From positions 42,988,872 through 43,052,871 of the forward strand of contig JAQNBH010000007.1 in assembly GCA_028752905.1 (NCBI GenBank): DNA of 64,000 nucleotides, given 5' to 3'. The notes below the pieces were generated by a model. It saw only the letters and a program-made list of their open reading frames with translations, had not been told where the DNA came from and made no database searches. The stretch's first letter is position 1; each line of letters opens with the position of its first letter. Source of the stretch: Cladorhizidae sp. MBARI D1340-BT2. Lineage: Eukaryota; Porifera; Demospongiae; Poecilosclerida; Cladorhizidae. The translations under genes were made by a program, and so were the position numbers. Below, piece after piece: positions 1 through 11,246 of the stretch.

Positions 1-1316
1 GGCTGCACGGTCTGTAAAGGAGAGAGAACTGGCTGCATAGTCAGTAGAGGAGAGAGAACTGGCTGCACGGTCTGTAAAGGAGAGAGAACTGGCTGCATAG
101 TCAGTAGAGGAGAGAGAACTGGCTGCACGGTCTGTAAAGGAGAGAGAACTGGCTGCATAGTCAGTAGAGGAGAGAGAACTGGCTGCACGGTCTGTAAAGG
201 AGAGAGAACTTGATGCATAGTCAGTAGAGGAGAGAGAACTGGCTGCACGGTCTGTAAAGGAGAGAGAACTGGCTGCATAGTCAGTAGAGGAGAGAGAACT
301 GGCTGCACGGTCTGTAAAGGAGAGAGAACTGGCTGCATAGTCAGTAGAGGAGAGAGAACTGGCTGCACGGTCTGTAAAGGAGAGAGAACTTGATGCATAG
401 TCAGTAGAGGAGAGAGAACTCGATGCATAGTCAGTAGAGGAGAGAGAACTCGATGCATAGTCAGTAGAGGAGAGAGAACTGGCTGCACGGTCTGTAAAGG
501 AGAGAGAACTTGATGCATAGTCAGTAGAGGAGAGAGAACTGGCTGCACGGTCTGTAAAGGAGAGAGAACTTGATGCATAGTCAGTAGAGGAGAGAGAACT
601 CGATGCATAGTCAGTAGAGGAGAGAGAACTGGCTGCACGGTCTGTAAAGGAGAGAGAACTTGATGCATAGTCAGTAGAGGAGAGAGAACTGGCTGCACGG
701 TCTGTAAAGGAGAGAGAACTTGATGCATAGTCAGTAGAGGAGAGAGAACTGGCTGCACGGTCTGTAAAGGAGAGAGAACTGGCTGCATAGTCAGTAGAGG
801 AGAGAGAACTGGCTGCACGGTCTGTAAAGGAGAGAGAACTGGCTGCATAGTCAGTAGAGGAGAGAGAACTGGCTGCACGGTCTGTAAAGGAGAGAGAACT
901 TGATGCATAGTCAGTAGAGGAGAGAGAACTCGATGCATAGTCAGTAGAGGAGAGAGAACTCGATGCATAGTCAGTAGAGGAGAGAGAACTGGCTGCACGG
1001 TCTGTAAAGGAGAGAGAACTTGATGCATAGTCAGTAGAGGAGAGAGAACTGGCTGCACGGTCTGTAAAGGAGAGAGAACTTGATGCATAGTCAGTAGAGG
1101 AGAGAGAACTCGATGCATAGTCAGTAGAGGAGAGAGAACTGGCTGCACGGTCTGTAAAGGAGAGAGAACTTGATGCATAGTCAGTAGAGGAGAGAGAACT
1201 GGCTGCACGGTCTGTAAAGGAGAGAGAACTTGATGCATAGTCAGTAGAGGAGAGAGAACTGGCTGCACGGTCTGTAAAGGAGAGAGAACTGGCTGCATAG
1301 AGGAGAGTAGGAGAGA
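1..1316. repeat. 30-bp satellite array with two unit types
   Basis: Head-to-tail 30-bp units all end in GGAGAGAGAACT. Type A carries CACGGTCTGTAAA. Type B carries CATAGTCAGTAGA and begins GGCTG, TGATG or CGATG. A and B mostly alternate, giving a 60-bp higher-order unit, with occasional B-B runs (for example near 421-480 and 901-1000). The array runs off the left edge and ends at about 1316 in a degenerate unit. No reading frame of interest is present. Confidence 0.97.
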
Positions 1317-1549
1317 ACTAGATGCGTTTTAGACAGCCAGGTTATTGCATGGACACAGTTTGCTGTGAGGACTCTGAAGCTCCATGCACCACAGAGTCGT
1401 TCAAGACCCTAACCATGAAGGCTCAACAAGGTGCTTCAGCTCTCCACATAATACTTGCTAATTGCTTATAAGAACGAAGAAAAAACAGCATTTTATCCGG
1501 AATAGGTCCATGCTTTTGCATGAATATTGCAACTAACACTTACTCCCTC
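1317..1549. other. Spacer between two satellite arrays, no gene seen
   Basis: About 230 bp of non-repetitive sequence separates the 30-bp satellite from the 63-bp minisatellite. If the EXT2-like gene continues leftward, this lies in its first intron. I looked on the minus strand for the next exostosin exon and did not find one. Confidence 0.5.
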
Positions 1550-2047
1550 TCACAAATAAGTCATGTTCAACTTTCACCTCAGCACTCAAACCCTTTCTCT
1601 CTCCTTCCTCCTCACAAATACTGTCATGTTCAACTTTCACCTCAGCACTCAAACCCTTTCTCTCTCCTTCCTCCTCACAAATACTGTCATGTTCAACTTT
1701 CACCTCAGCACTCAAACCCTTTCTCTCTCCTTCCTCCTCACAAATACTGTCATGTTCAACTTTTACCTCAGCACTCAAACCCTTTCTCTCTCCTTCCTCC
1801 TCACAGATACTGTCATGTTCAACTTTCTCTCTCCTTCCTCCTCACAAATACAACTTTCACCTCAGCACTCAAACCCTTTCTCTCTCCTTCCTCCTCACAA
1901 ATACAGTCATGTTCAACTTTCACCTCAGCACTCAAGCTCTTTCTCTCTCCTTCCTCCTCACAGATACAGTCATGTTCAACTTTCACCTCAGCACTCAAAC
2001 CCTTTCTCTCTCCTTCCTCCTCACAAATACAACTTTCACCTCAGCAC

Positions 2048-2857
2048 TCAAGCCCTTTCTCTCTCCTTCCTCCTCACAAATACAACTTTCACCTCAGCAC
2101 TCAAACCCTTTCTCTCTCCTTCCTCCTCACAAATACAGTCATGTTCAACTTTCACCTCAGCACTCAAACCCTTTCTCTCTTCTTCCTCCTCACAAATACT
2201 GTCATGTTCAACTTTCACCTCAGCACTCAAACCCTTTCTCTCTTCTTCCTCCTCACAAATACTGTCATGTTCAACTTTCACCTCAGCACTCAAACCCTCT
2301 CTCTCTCCTTCCTCCTCACAAATACTGTTATGTTCAACTTTCACCTCAGCACTCAAACCCTTTCTCTCTTCTTCCTCCTCACAAATACTGTCATGTTCAA
2401 CTTTCACCTCAGCACTCAAACCCTTTCTCTCTCCTTCCTCCTCACAAATACAGTCATGTTCAACTTTCACCTCAGCACTCAAACCCTTTCTCTCTCCTTC
2501 CTCCTCACAAATACAGTCATGTTCAACTTTCACCTCAGCACTCAAACCCTTTCTCTCTTCTTCCTCCTCACAAATACTGTCATGTTCAACTTTCACCTCA
2601 GCACTCAAACCCTCTCTCTCTCCTTCCTCCTCACAAATACAGTTATGTTCAACTTTCACCTCAGCACTCAAACCCTTTCTATCTTCTTCCTCACAAATAC
2701 TGTCATGTTCAACTTTCACCTCAGCACTCAAACCCTTTCTCTCTTCTTCCTCCTCACAAATACTGTCATGTTCAACTTTCACCTCAGCACTCAAACCCTC
2801 TCTCTCTCCTTCCTCCTCACAAATACAGTCATGTTCAACTTTCACCTCAGCACTCAA
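2048..2857. repeat. Higher-order duplicated block inside the 63-bp array, copy 1
   Basis: The order of variant units here, including a shortened unit with ATCTTCTTCCTCACAA near 2677, recurs at 3446-4255, 1398 bp downstream. The minus-frame translations of the two blocks are identical over 269 residues. This indicates a recent block duplication of about 1.4 kb within the array. Confidence 0.85.
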
Positions 2858-3445
2858 ACCCTTTCTCTCTCTCCTTCCTCCTCACAAATACAGTCATGTT
2901 CAACTTTCACCTCAGCACTCAAACCCTTTCTCTCTCTCCTTCCTCCTCACAAATACAGTCATGTTCAACTTTTACCTCAGCACTCAAACCCTTTCTCTCT
3001 TCTTCCTCCTCACAAATACTGTCATGTTCAACTTTCACCTCAGCACTCAAACCCTTTCTCTCTCCTTCCTCCTCACAAATACTGTCATGTTCAACTTTTA
3101 CCTCAGCACTCAAACCCTTTCTCTCTCCTTCCTCCTCAAAGATACTGTCATGTTCAACTTTCTCTCTCCTTCCTCCTCACAAATACAACTTTCACCTCAG
3201 CACTCAAACCCTTTCTCTCTCCTTCCTCCTCACAAATACAGTCATGTTCAACTTTCACCTCAGCACTCAAGCTCTTTCTCTCTCCTTCCTCCTCACAGAT
3301 ACAGTCATGTTCAACTTTCACCTCAGCACTCAAACCCTTTCTCTCTCCTTCCTCCTCACAAATACTGTCATGTTCAACTTTCACCTCAGCACTCAAACCC
3401 TTTCTCTCTCCTTCCTCCTCACAAATACAACTTTCACCTCAGCAC

Positions 3446-4255
3446 TCAAGCCCTTTCTCTCTCCTTCCTCCTCACAAATACAACTTTCACCTCAGCACTC
3501 AAACCCTTTCTCTCTCCTTCCTCCTCACAAATACAGTCATGTTCAACTTTCACCTCAGCACTCAAACCCTTTCTCTCTTCTTCCTCCTCACAAATACTGT
3601 CATGTTCAACTTTCACCTCAGCACTCAAACCCTTTCTCTCTTCTTCCTCCTCACAAATACTGTCATGTTCAACTTTCACCTCAGCACTCAAACCCTCTCT
3701 CTCTCCTTCCTCCTCACAAATACTGTTATGTTCAACTTTCACCTCAGCACTCAAACCCTTTCTCTCTTCTTCCTCCTCACAAATACTGTCATGTTCAACT
3801 TTCACCTCAGCACTCAAACCCTTTCTCTCTCCTTCCTCCTCACAAATACAGTCATGTTCAACTTTCACCTCAGCACTCAAACCCTTTCTCTCTCCTTCCT
3901 CCTCACAAATACAGTCATGTTCAACTTTCACCTCAGCACTCAAACCCTTTCTCTCTTCTTCCTCCTCACAAATACTGTCATGTTCAACTTTCACCTCAGC
4001 ACTCAAACCCTCTCTCTCTCCTTCCTCCTCACAAATACAGTTATGTTCAACTTTCACCTCAGCACTCAAACCCTTTCTATCTTCTTCCTCACAAATACTG
4101 TCATGTTCAACTTTCACCTCAGCACTCAAACCCTTTCTCTCTTCTTCCTCCTCACAAATACTGTCATGTTCAACTTTCACCTCAGCACTCAAACCCTCTC
4201 TCTCTCCTTCCTCCTCACAAATACAGTCATGTTCAACTTTCACCTCAGCACTCAA
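3446..4255. repeat. Higher-order duplicated block inside the 63-bp array, copy 2
   Basis: Second copy of the block at 2048-2857, with the same variant order and the same shortened unit near 4075. Blocks this similar imply unequal exchange or replication slippage over many units at once. Confidence 0.85.
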
Positions 4256-4604
4256 ACCCTTTCTCTCTCTCCTTCCTCCTCACAAATACAGTCATGTTCA
4301 ACTTTCACCTCAGCACTCAAACCCTTTCTCTCTCTCCTTCCTCCTCACAAATACAGTCATGTTCAACTTTTACCTCAGCACTCAAACCCTTTCTCTCTTC
4401 TTCCTCCTCACAAATACTGTCATGTTCAACTTTCACCTCAACACTCAAGCCCTTTCTCTCTCCTTCCTCCTCACAAATACAGTCATGTTCAACTTTCTCT
4501 CTCCTTCCTCCTCACAAATACAACTTTCACTTCAACACTCAAACCCTTTCTCTCTCCTTCCTCTCTCTCTCTCAAATGAGTTTCCTTCCCCCCTCCCCAC
4601 TCAC

Positions 4605-5125
4605 TCTGGTAGGGTATTGAGCAGAATAGACATGGTCCCAACATTGAGGCGTTCTTCAGCCAATGTGTCCAATGGAGAGATGAAAACACAAGCAGCAGAA
4701 GGGTTGGCAACATGATACTTACTGTTCCTCACAGCTCGAATCACCTCTGCATACTCTAGAGAAACATCGTGAGTCTGTTTATGTGAACTGTGGGGGTCAT
4801 AAAATTCATATGGCCCCCCTACGTGGACTCCCAATACATCTTCTCTCAGAGATAGTGCACAACGATTGATATCAAAGCACTTGTGAAATCTACACTGAGT
4901 CTTATGACCATGATCAATTCTAGATGAATTTAGTTGCTGAAGTGAAAGTATTGCCTTGGGTCGTGAAATTGTCCCCCCATGAAGTTGTACGAGGTGGGGG
5001 GAGAGGAGGAAGAAGAAGAGGAAAAGGAGAATGAGGCACACGAACACGTACACCAAGTTCAACAGTTTACACTTGACCCGAAACGGTAAACATTTCCAGG
5101 CAATTGGTATAAGTCTTCGCGACAT
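4605..5125 (-). CDS. EXT2: Exostosin glycosyltransferase (EXT2-like), first coding exon
   Basis: Exostosins are Golgi type II membrane glycosyltransferases that polymerise heparan sulfate. This exon has the expected N-terminus: a basic start (MSRRLIPIAWK), a hydrophobic signal anchor at about residues 18-36, a short stem, then the conserved Cys block CRFHKCFDINRC. It is followed by the EXT2-type segment in which SLEYAEVIRAVRNSKYH leads into ACVFISPLDTL. The exon is 521 nt and ends at a strong GTGAGT donor (4604 down to 4599), leaving two bases of a split codon. The 63-bp minisatellite starts almost immediately inside the intron. The rest of the gene must lie beyond the left edge. An in-frame upstream ATG at 5233 would add 36 residues. 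I prefer 5125 because it places the anchor near the N-terminus as in the family. EXT2 rather than EXT1 is suggested by the Cys block and the Arg/Lys-poor stem, at moderate certainty. The neighbour IYD gene is divergent. Confidence 0.8.
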
Positions 5126-5403
5126 GACTACTTCTTTGAGAGTTTCATCTGCGGCATTTACCAAGTCTTTAGTTAGAGCAACAGCCCCCAGTTCCTTTTC
5201 ATCTTTAGGGCCCCTAGTCTTAACTGTAGGCACAACCTACAGTTGCCCAAGAATTCGTCGTTTTACAAGGGTGCAAAGATCAATAATTAGTATCGCGAAC
5301 CCGACGTATACTATTTACGCGCATAAAAAGGCGCTGCCACATCAGCAGGGCGAACTGCAGGTAAAGTGTACTGGTACTCCTCTTCAAAATATATACCATC
5401 AAA
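5126..5403. promoter_or_regulatory. Shared divergent promoter region, EXT2-like / IYD
   Basis: Only 278 bp separate the preferred EXT2-like start (minus) from the IYD start (plus), so both promoters and 5' leaders must fit here unless there are upstream non-coding exons. A TATA-like CATAAAAAG lies at about 5324-5332 on the plus strand, downstream of several CG dinucleotides (5294-5323). The minus-strand side stays open in frame up to 5233, so part of it could be coding. No transcription start can be read from sequence alone. Confidence 0.55.
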
Positions 5404-6312
5404 ATGGATTCCCTGCAAGAAATGGCCCCCTTTGTAACTGCCAACTGGCCTATTATATGTGTAGGCATTCTGGTCGTTTTGAGTATAGCCTACTTATTGA
5501 CTTCCATTCCAGCAGTCAACAAGGAACCAGCAAAAACTATCCAAGGCAAGAAAGAAATCATCTCTATCGCTGACCGAGGAGAACATCCACTCTCTGAATT
5601 TGAAGATGAGAAGCTAGAGGCAACCCTAACTCCACCCCTACATGACTCAGACACACCTCAAATACCATTTGAGTTTGAACGCATTCCAGAGGATAAGATG
5701 CTGCAACGTTCGAAAGACTTCTACCAAACCGTCAACCAGCGTCGTTCCGTACGCCTTTTCAGCACAGATGCTGTTCCACCCGAAGTTATTGAAAATATCG
5801 TGCTAGCTGCTGGTACTGCACCTTCAGGTGCACACTGCGAACCTTGGACCTTTGTAGCTGTTTATGACTCTAAGGTGAAGTCACAGATTCGTGATATCGT
5901 GGAACAGGAAGAGTTCACAAATTACGATCGTCGGATGGGCGACAAGTGGGTGCAAGACCTCCAGTTTGTTAAAACATCTCCTGAGAAGCTGTACTTGGAT
6001 GAAGCACCAGTCATCATTCTTGTTATGAAACAGCAGTACCATGTTGATGGGAATGAAGTCAAACATCCACATTACTACTATGAAATTAGCACTGCTATAG
6101 CGTCTGGGATTTTGATCACAGCTATCCACATGGCAGGGCTGGCGACTGTGACAACCACACCTCTCAATGCAGGTGTGGCATTGCGCGAGTTGCTTGGTCG
6201 TCCTAGCAACGAGAAAGTGGTGCTGTTGTTGCCAGTGGGATATCCAGCACACAATGCAACTGTACCGGACATTGGGAGAAAACCTCTTAAAGACATTCTA
6301 GTTGTCGTGTGA
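5404..6312 (+). CDS. IYD: Iodotyrosine deiodinase (flavin-dependent dehalogenase)
   Basis: This 302-residue protein matches the family length (about 290) and is uninterrupted. An N-terminal membrane segment (about 14-36, WPIICVGILVVLSIAYLL) anchors it. The nitroreductase-fold domain follows from about residue 85. Visible FMN contacts are QRRSVR, then PSGAHCEPWTF, then TTTPLN. The substrate lid shows EEFTNYDRRMG with the Glu and Tyr of the deiodinase active site, and a Lys in VKTSPEKLYL where the third lid residue is expected. The C-terminus has LLPVGYPAHNATVPD followed by an Arg-Lys. In vertebrates the enzyme removes iodide from mono- and di-iodotyrosine using reduced FMN. In animals without a thyroid the substrate is probably free halotyrosine, which is inference. 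The gene is a single exon, divergent from the EXT2-like gene. No canonical AATAAA is close downstream. Confidence 0.95.
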   Translation: MDSLQEMAPFVTANWPIICVGILVVLSIAYLLTSIPAVNKEPAKTIQGKKEIISIADRGEHPLSEFEDEKLEATLTPPLHDSDTPQIPFEFERIPEDKMLQRSKDFYQTVNQRRSVRLFSTDAVPPEVIENIVLAAGTAPSGAHCEPWTFVAVYDSKVKSQIRDIVEQEEFTNYDRRMGDKWVQDLQFVKTSPEKLYLDEAPVIILVMKQQYHVDGNEVKHPHYYYEISTAIASGILITAIHMAGLATVTTTPLNAGVALRELLGRPSNEKVVLLLPVGYPAHNATVPDIGRKPLKDILVVV

Positions 6313-6534
6313 GACTTTTTGACCCTGCTAAAAGCAAATGAACAACAAGCTTGTTTATTATTATATATATTAAATATGACAATCAATATACATACATGCA
6401 TCCATGTATTTATGTTTCTGCATTATGCTCTTATCCAGCTGGCCAGAAATGGGAATTGATATCTGTGATAAGAGAAAACATGCATCCCCCCCCCCCCCCT
6501 CCCAGTGTTGTAACCACATTACATGCCAGGGCTA

Positions 6535-7095
6535 GATTGGGGGAGAGTTGCATTAAAAAAAAAAAAAAAAAATTTAATTGTGGTTACCAATTTATAGCTC
6601 CATAGATTCTGTAAACGTCATGGTATGAACTTGATATAGGTATGAACTTGTATATAGCTCAAAAGATAGGTCTCTCTGTGTGCTCTCTTTTGATACTAAA
6701 ATATTTTTCATAGGTATATACAGTATAACTATAGCCAAGTTACTGGAGCTAAAGTGGAGGGAACCTCAAAACCTGAATGCCTGATTTGCCGCATAACGGT
6801 CATTGCATAGAGTAAGGCTTCCTCTAGCTACTGGTGCTAATTTCAACTCTCTATATATATAGCACTTGGCAATATTTATGAGGCATTCAGGTTCCCTCCG
6901 CTTTAGCTCCAGTAATTTGGCTATAGTTATATATACCTATGGGAAATATTTTAGTATCAAAAGAGAGCACACAGAGATACCTATCTTTTAAGCTATATAT
7001 ATATGAAATCCATACTATGAGGTTTACAGAATCTATTCAGGTAACCACAATTTTTTTTAAATTTTATTAAAAAATGCAACTGTCACCCCTTAAAT
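6535..7095. mobile_element. Fold-back element / MITE with long terminal inverted repeats
   Basis: The left arm (about 6535-6790) and the right arm (about 6875-7095) are inverted copies. GTTGCATT, TGTGGTTACC, GATTCTGTAAAC, GTGTGCTCTCTTTTGATACT and GGAGCTAAAGTGGAGGGAACCT on the left recur as reverse complements in order on the right. A short loop of about 85 bp separates them. No protein is encoded. It lies about 220 bp after the IYD stop, so transcripts reading through would carry a long hairpin. Exact ends and target-site duplication are not clear because homopolymer tracts flank the arms. Confidence 0.85.
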
Positions 7096-7675
7096 GACTT
7101 AGCAGTTGTAAGTGCTAATTACATGAAAATTCCCAGTTGTATTTTGTGATCACATGATATGCCTAAATGGGCTACGAAGCCTAGTAGGTCTTTACAGTGA
7201 AGATGCGTGCACTCTACAAAATGCTTCATCTTTTCAAATCATATTCTCTAAATCCCCCCCCCCCCCCCCCATCATCATCCCCAAACAAACTCACTATATG
7301 CTTTGTAATTCATTATTTTGCTGTAATAACATGTTTTTTTGGCTCGAGTAGTCATTGTCATTATTATTTGTATGTACTTATATAGTGATGGCCTATCTCA
7401 AGGCTCAACTGAACATTATAAAAATGAACTAATTATGATTGATTTTCAACGCAATAATTTTGAATGTGTATATAGCTATATAGCTAGATTATCTTCCAGG
7501 TAGAGCTAAAGTATTATAGTAAGGGACTGTCGCAGAGACTTAGCCAAGTTTTGTCTGCTGATTTGAGTTGTTCTAATTCCAGATTTATTGTCCAAGTCCT
7601 CATGTATGTGCCTCCCCTAAGTGTAAAGATACGAAGATTGGTACAAGGTAACATTTGAACATACACACCTCTTTG
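7096..7675. other. Intergenic, no gene seen
   Basis: A/T-rich sequence with a run of about 17 C at 7254-7270. The short open frames spanning the C run are not convincing. Confidence 0.6.
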
Positions 7676-7878
7676 GCCACTGCAGGATGCAGTCCACATC
7701 ATTTCCGTTATTTTAACTGCCAAACTGAGCATTCATGGCAAACTACTGGGTCAGCACAGTGTGCACAGAGGCCTGCTTGTTATTTTGGGAAGATTCCCTG
7801 TGAAATGAAATGAAAATGTACTCATTTTACCACAATCTAAAATCTAAGTACAGTCTGTTAAGATTTCAGATAACTGTG
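7676..7878. repeat. Dispersed repeat family, copy 1
   Basis: The block containing CAAACTGAGCATTCATGGCA and, further on, AGAGGCCTGCTTGTTATTTT recurs at 44366-44540 in the same orientation, with diverged flanks and shared tail sequence (ATTTTACCACAATCTAAAA, ATTTCAGATAACT). It has no coding potential. It is probably a non-autonomous element or an old fragment of a larger one. Confidence 0.75.
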
Positions 7879-8500
7879 TGTTACACCAACTTTATTTCAT
7901 CAAAGTGAACAAAAGCAACATCGTATCCTAGGACAACAAGGTTCCAATGTCAATAAAGCTGGTATAATGGTCTTGGTAAGGGTTAAGAAATAAACAAACA
8001 TTAGCAACGACAAAAACAGAGCTAAGTAATAAGCCGTCATTCTGCATTCCACACGAGGTCAATTTGGGCCAGAAGATGGTGAGATGCAAAATGAGCCTCT
8101 GATCCTGCCCCGACCGGCCAATGGTCCTGGTGACTTCATATGGCTAAAGTATTTTTTGGTGCCAGTGTGTTGGTGCTGGTCAGTTAAAAGCTAAAAGATC
8201 AGGTGATACAGTTGCTGCAAATGATAACAAGGCTAAGCCAAAATACATTCCCCCAGCCTCCCAGGGATTCGACTTCCATTGGGGGAAACGATGCTCCAAC
8301 TGATATTTTTTTAGATAGTTAGGTGCATATAAATAACTATGAGTCTTCTGTATATACCAAGTTATAAATTATATATGGGCGGGGGAGGAAGGAGATAGAA
8401 GATACAATTCATTTGTCTGTCAATGTTTCTGCTAGATGATCTAGCCTATATACATAAAGCATCTAGTATAAAGTACAGAAAAAAATTCAAATGTTAATAG
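7879..8500. other. Intergenic, no gene seen
   Basis: I see no conserved frame, repeat array or known element in this stretch. It ends where homology to the PHD-finger LINE begins. Confidence 0.55.
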
Positions 8501-10508
8501 GGTGGGAAGAGGAGGTGAGAGAGCTTGAGCAAGAGTTGGGAGGAAATAATTATAGTTGAAGGTGTGTGGTATATAGGTGGAAGGAGAAAGGAATTGGAAG
8601 AGGAAGAGGATTACAGACAGGTCAAAGGGATGATGGTAGAGGATGTAGAGAGGTTAATTGGTATTAGGAAGAAGAAATGTAAGATGCTGAGGGAAGCAAG
8701 GAAGAGAGGGGAGAGAGAGACATTAAGACGACTATAATTCCCTACTTAGTCCTCGTCCCTATCCTTGTAGATAGGTACTAGAAAACTCCTCTTCCAGTCC
8801 ACTGACTCCTCATCACTCTCCTGTCCTGGTGAAGGTACTTGTAAGAGTGTTGGTGAGGAGGTTGGGAGGGTTTTCTGAGGGATAGGATGTTGACTGATGC
8901 ACAAGGAGGATTTAGGAATCGGAGATGTTCGGACTAGTGGTTGGTGTTAAGAGGAGTTTGTGAAATGGGGAAAAGGGAGAAGAAAAGTTCATATCTGGCT
9001 TTCCGAGAGATAAGTAATATGATGGTGTGGAGGGAGGGACTGTGGCATAGGTTGAGGAAGTATGGAGTGGAGGGGAAACTTGTGAGGTTATGTGGGATTG
9101 TAGAGTGTGGTGGAGACGATGGTATACTAAACATGAGGAGGTCAAGGCGGTTCGCTGTGGAGAATGGACATAGGCATGGATGTCCTTTGTCTCCAATTCT
9201 TTTCAATATTGATTTGATGGGAATGGCAGAGGAGTTGAAGAGAGCTGAGCTATGAGTCAAGGTGGAAGGCTGCTGGTGTGGGGCACTTATGTATGCAGAT
9301 GATGTTGTTCTTTTGGCGGACTCAGGGGTGGAACTGCGAGCTATGTTGGATGTGGTACAGGCTTATGTATTAAGGTGGGAAGATGAGTTTAATTGTAAGA
9401 AGAGCAAGGTCATGGTAAGTGAAGAAGGAAGCAGGAGTGAATTGAAGGTTTGGGGAGATATTGGAAGAGGTCAAAGAATTCCTGTACTTGGAATGGTTTG
9501 ACGGGAAGTTAAGGGGTAATGTTCAGTTAAAGAAGATGGTAAAGAAGGCAGAAGAGTGGGTTGGGAAGGTGACATGGGTGAGTAGAGTGAATTGACAGGT
9601 GGAAGTAGACAGAGGAAGAATGGTGTTGGGGCTTCTAGTGAGACCTACTGGAGTATGCAGCTGATTGGTGGATAGGAGGACATAATGCTTGCAAGAAGTT
9701 GGAGTCAACACAGATGAGAGTCTGAGTGGGTAGGAGATTGTTGCGGCAAGTAATACAGTAGCAAGAGTAGTACGGGGAGATTTGGGGTGGAGGAAGCTGG
9801 TAGAGAGGAGGGAAGAGATGAAGGTTTTGTTTGGTAAGGTGTTGAAACAGAGCAGATTGGTAAAAATAGTTGTAAATAAACTAAGTGAGATGGAGGGATT
9901 AGATGAGATCTTGAGGAGGAAATATGTGCTAAACAATGAGGTTGGGTCAGTACGTAAGTGGAAGGGGAAAATGAAAGTGAGAAATGGGAGGAAGAAGTAA
10001 ACAGCAAGAGTATGCTGAAGTTTTATAAATCGGCAAAGAAGGGTGCAGGGGTGGATGTGTATGTGAGGTCCATGCACGGTTAGGAAGGTGTGTGGTTGCA
10101 ATTTTACTGAGGAATCCGTCAGTTGGGTTGTTACGAGGATAAGAAGTGATGGATTAGAGGTGTATAATATGTGATAGTGGAGCAGGGGAAGATGTGAGGC
10201 ATTTCTTGGTAATGTGCAAGGAATTCGAGAGGGATCAGCTGGTACTGGTGGATGAGGTGTGCAGAATTGTAGGTGCAGGACAGAGGCTGGATGAATATAG
10301 AAGAGTGGGTAAGGATGGCAAGGTGGCATTGCTGTTGGGCAAAGGTGTGGGAGTAAGCGATGCAGTGATGGAGGAGGTGGGCGAGTGTGTTATGCATTAG
10401 GTAGGGGGAAATGATGGCAGAGGAGAAAGGAACTGTTGTATGGCGAGCTGATGAATGATCTTTGGTCTCCTCCCCTCCCCACTCCTTGAGGAGTGGGTCA
10501 CTCTTAAC
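8501..10508 (+). mobile_element. LINE family 1, decayed 3' part (reverse transcriptase and C-terminal zinc motif)
   Basis: The 5' edge (8501) matches 48182-48430 of the copy at 46.3 kb, so both belong to one family. Reverse transcriptase blocks are visible in broken frames. Around 8941-9255 the strand-transfer region carries HGCPLSPILFNID. Around 9289-9325 is the catalytic YADDVVLLADS. A C-terminal segment near 10190-10400 has a Cys/His pattern (HFLVMCKEF) of the kind seen at the end of LINE polyproteins. There are many frameshifts and stops. The 3' end (about 10508) is recognised because the same CCCCTCCCCACTCCTTGA sequence ends the copy at 55-57 kb. The element is dead. Confidence 0.85.
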
Positions 10509-10529
10509 TATTATATATTGGACTGAATA

Positions 10530-10636
10530 CAATTTGAAGTTGACTATTGAGGTGTTTATAATATATTATATATACTATCTCAATGAACTCTCAGTTAACA
10601 TAAATCACCTTCTCAATAATCAACTTCAAATTTTAT
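10530..10636. repeat. Inverted repeat at a Penelope-like element terminus
   Basis: AATTTGAAGTTGACTATTGA at about 10532 returns as an inverted copy (TCAATAATCAACTTCAAATT) at about 10614-10633. A third copy, GAAGTTGATTATTGAGAAGG, occurs in direct orientation at about 11743-11762. The three copies bracket the Penelope-like fragments and look like their terminal repeats. Confidence 0.65.
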
Positions 10637-10644
10637 TCACTCGA

Positions 10645-10675
10645 CATTTCGACTAGATGCTCTAGCGTCATCAAG
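10645..10675 (-). ncRNA. Possible hammerhead-ribozyme core of a Penelope-like element
   Basis: Read on the minus strand there is TGATGA (10673-10668), then a 5-bp hairpin stem TCTAG/CTAGA in reverse (10665-10661 with 10657-10653), then GAAA (10650-10647). The order CUGANGA, stem II, GAAA is that of hammerhead ribozymes, which are known to occur in the terminal repeats of Penelope-like elements. I could not identify a clean stem III or cleavage site, so this is a candidate only. Confidence 0.4.
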
Positions 10676-10714
10676 AATAATGAGATGCTCGCATGATCCT
10701 GTTATATATCAGTA

Positions 10715-11210
<496 letters not shown>

Positions 11211-11246
11211 GTAATTATGGTGGTCGTGGCTTTAAGTTCAGGCTCT

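Larger units (their letters stand above)
1550..4590. repeat. 63-bp minisatellite in intron 1 of the EXT2-like gene
   Basis: About 48 units of 63 bp, with the recurrent core GTTCAACTTTCACCTCAGCA followed by a pyrimidine-rich CTCTCTCCTTCCTCCTCAC segment. Some units are shortened. Because 63 is a multiple of 3 and the unit has no stop in several frames, all three plus frames and one minus frame stay open for long distances. This is a property of the repeat, not evidence of genes. Between units, most variable sites would change the minus-frame amino acid (Ser/Cys, Gly/Glu, Lys/Glu), which does not look like protein-level constraint. The array ends just before the splice donor of the EXT2-like first exon. 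Confidence 0.93.

Noticed and set aside
1..1316. CRISPR-like array of 30-bp repeats
   Set aside because: Units are directly adjacent with no unique spacers, and the context is eukaryotic.
1520..4715. Very long overlapping plus-strand open frames of 900-1050 residues
   Set aside because: They are translations of the 63-bp minisatellite in three frames. None has a conserved domain, and repeat variants are not protein-conserving.
5031..5573. 180-residue plus-strand frame overlapping both EXT2-like and IYD starts
   Set aside because: It is antisense to the exostosin exon, out of frame with IYD and has no recognisable domain.
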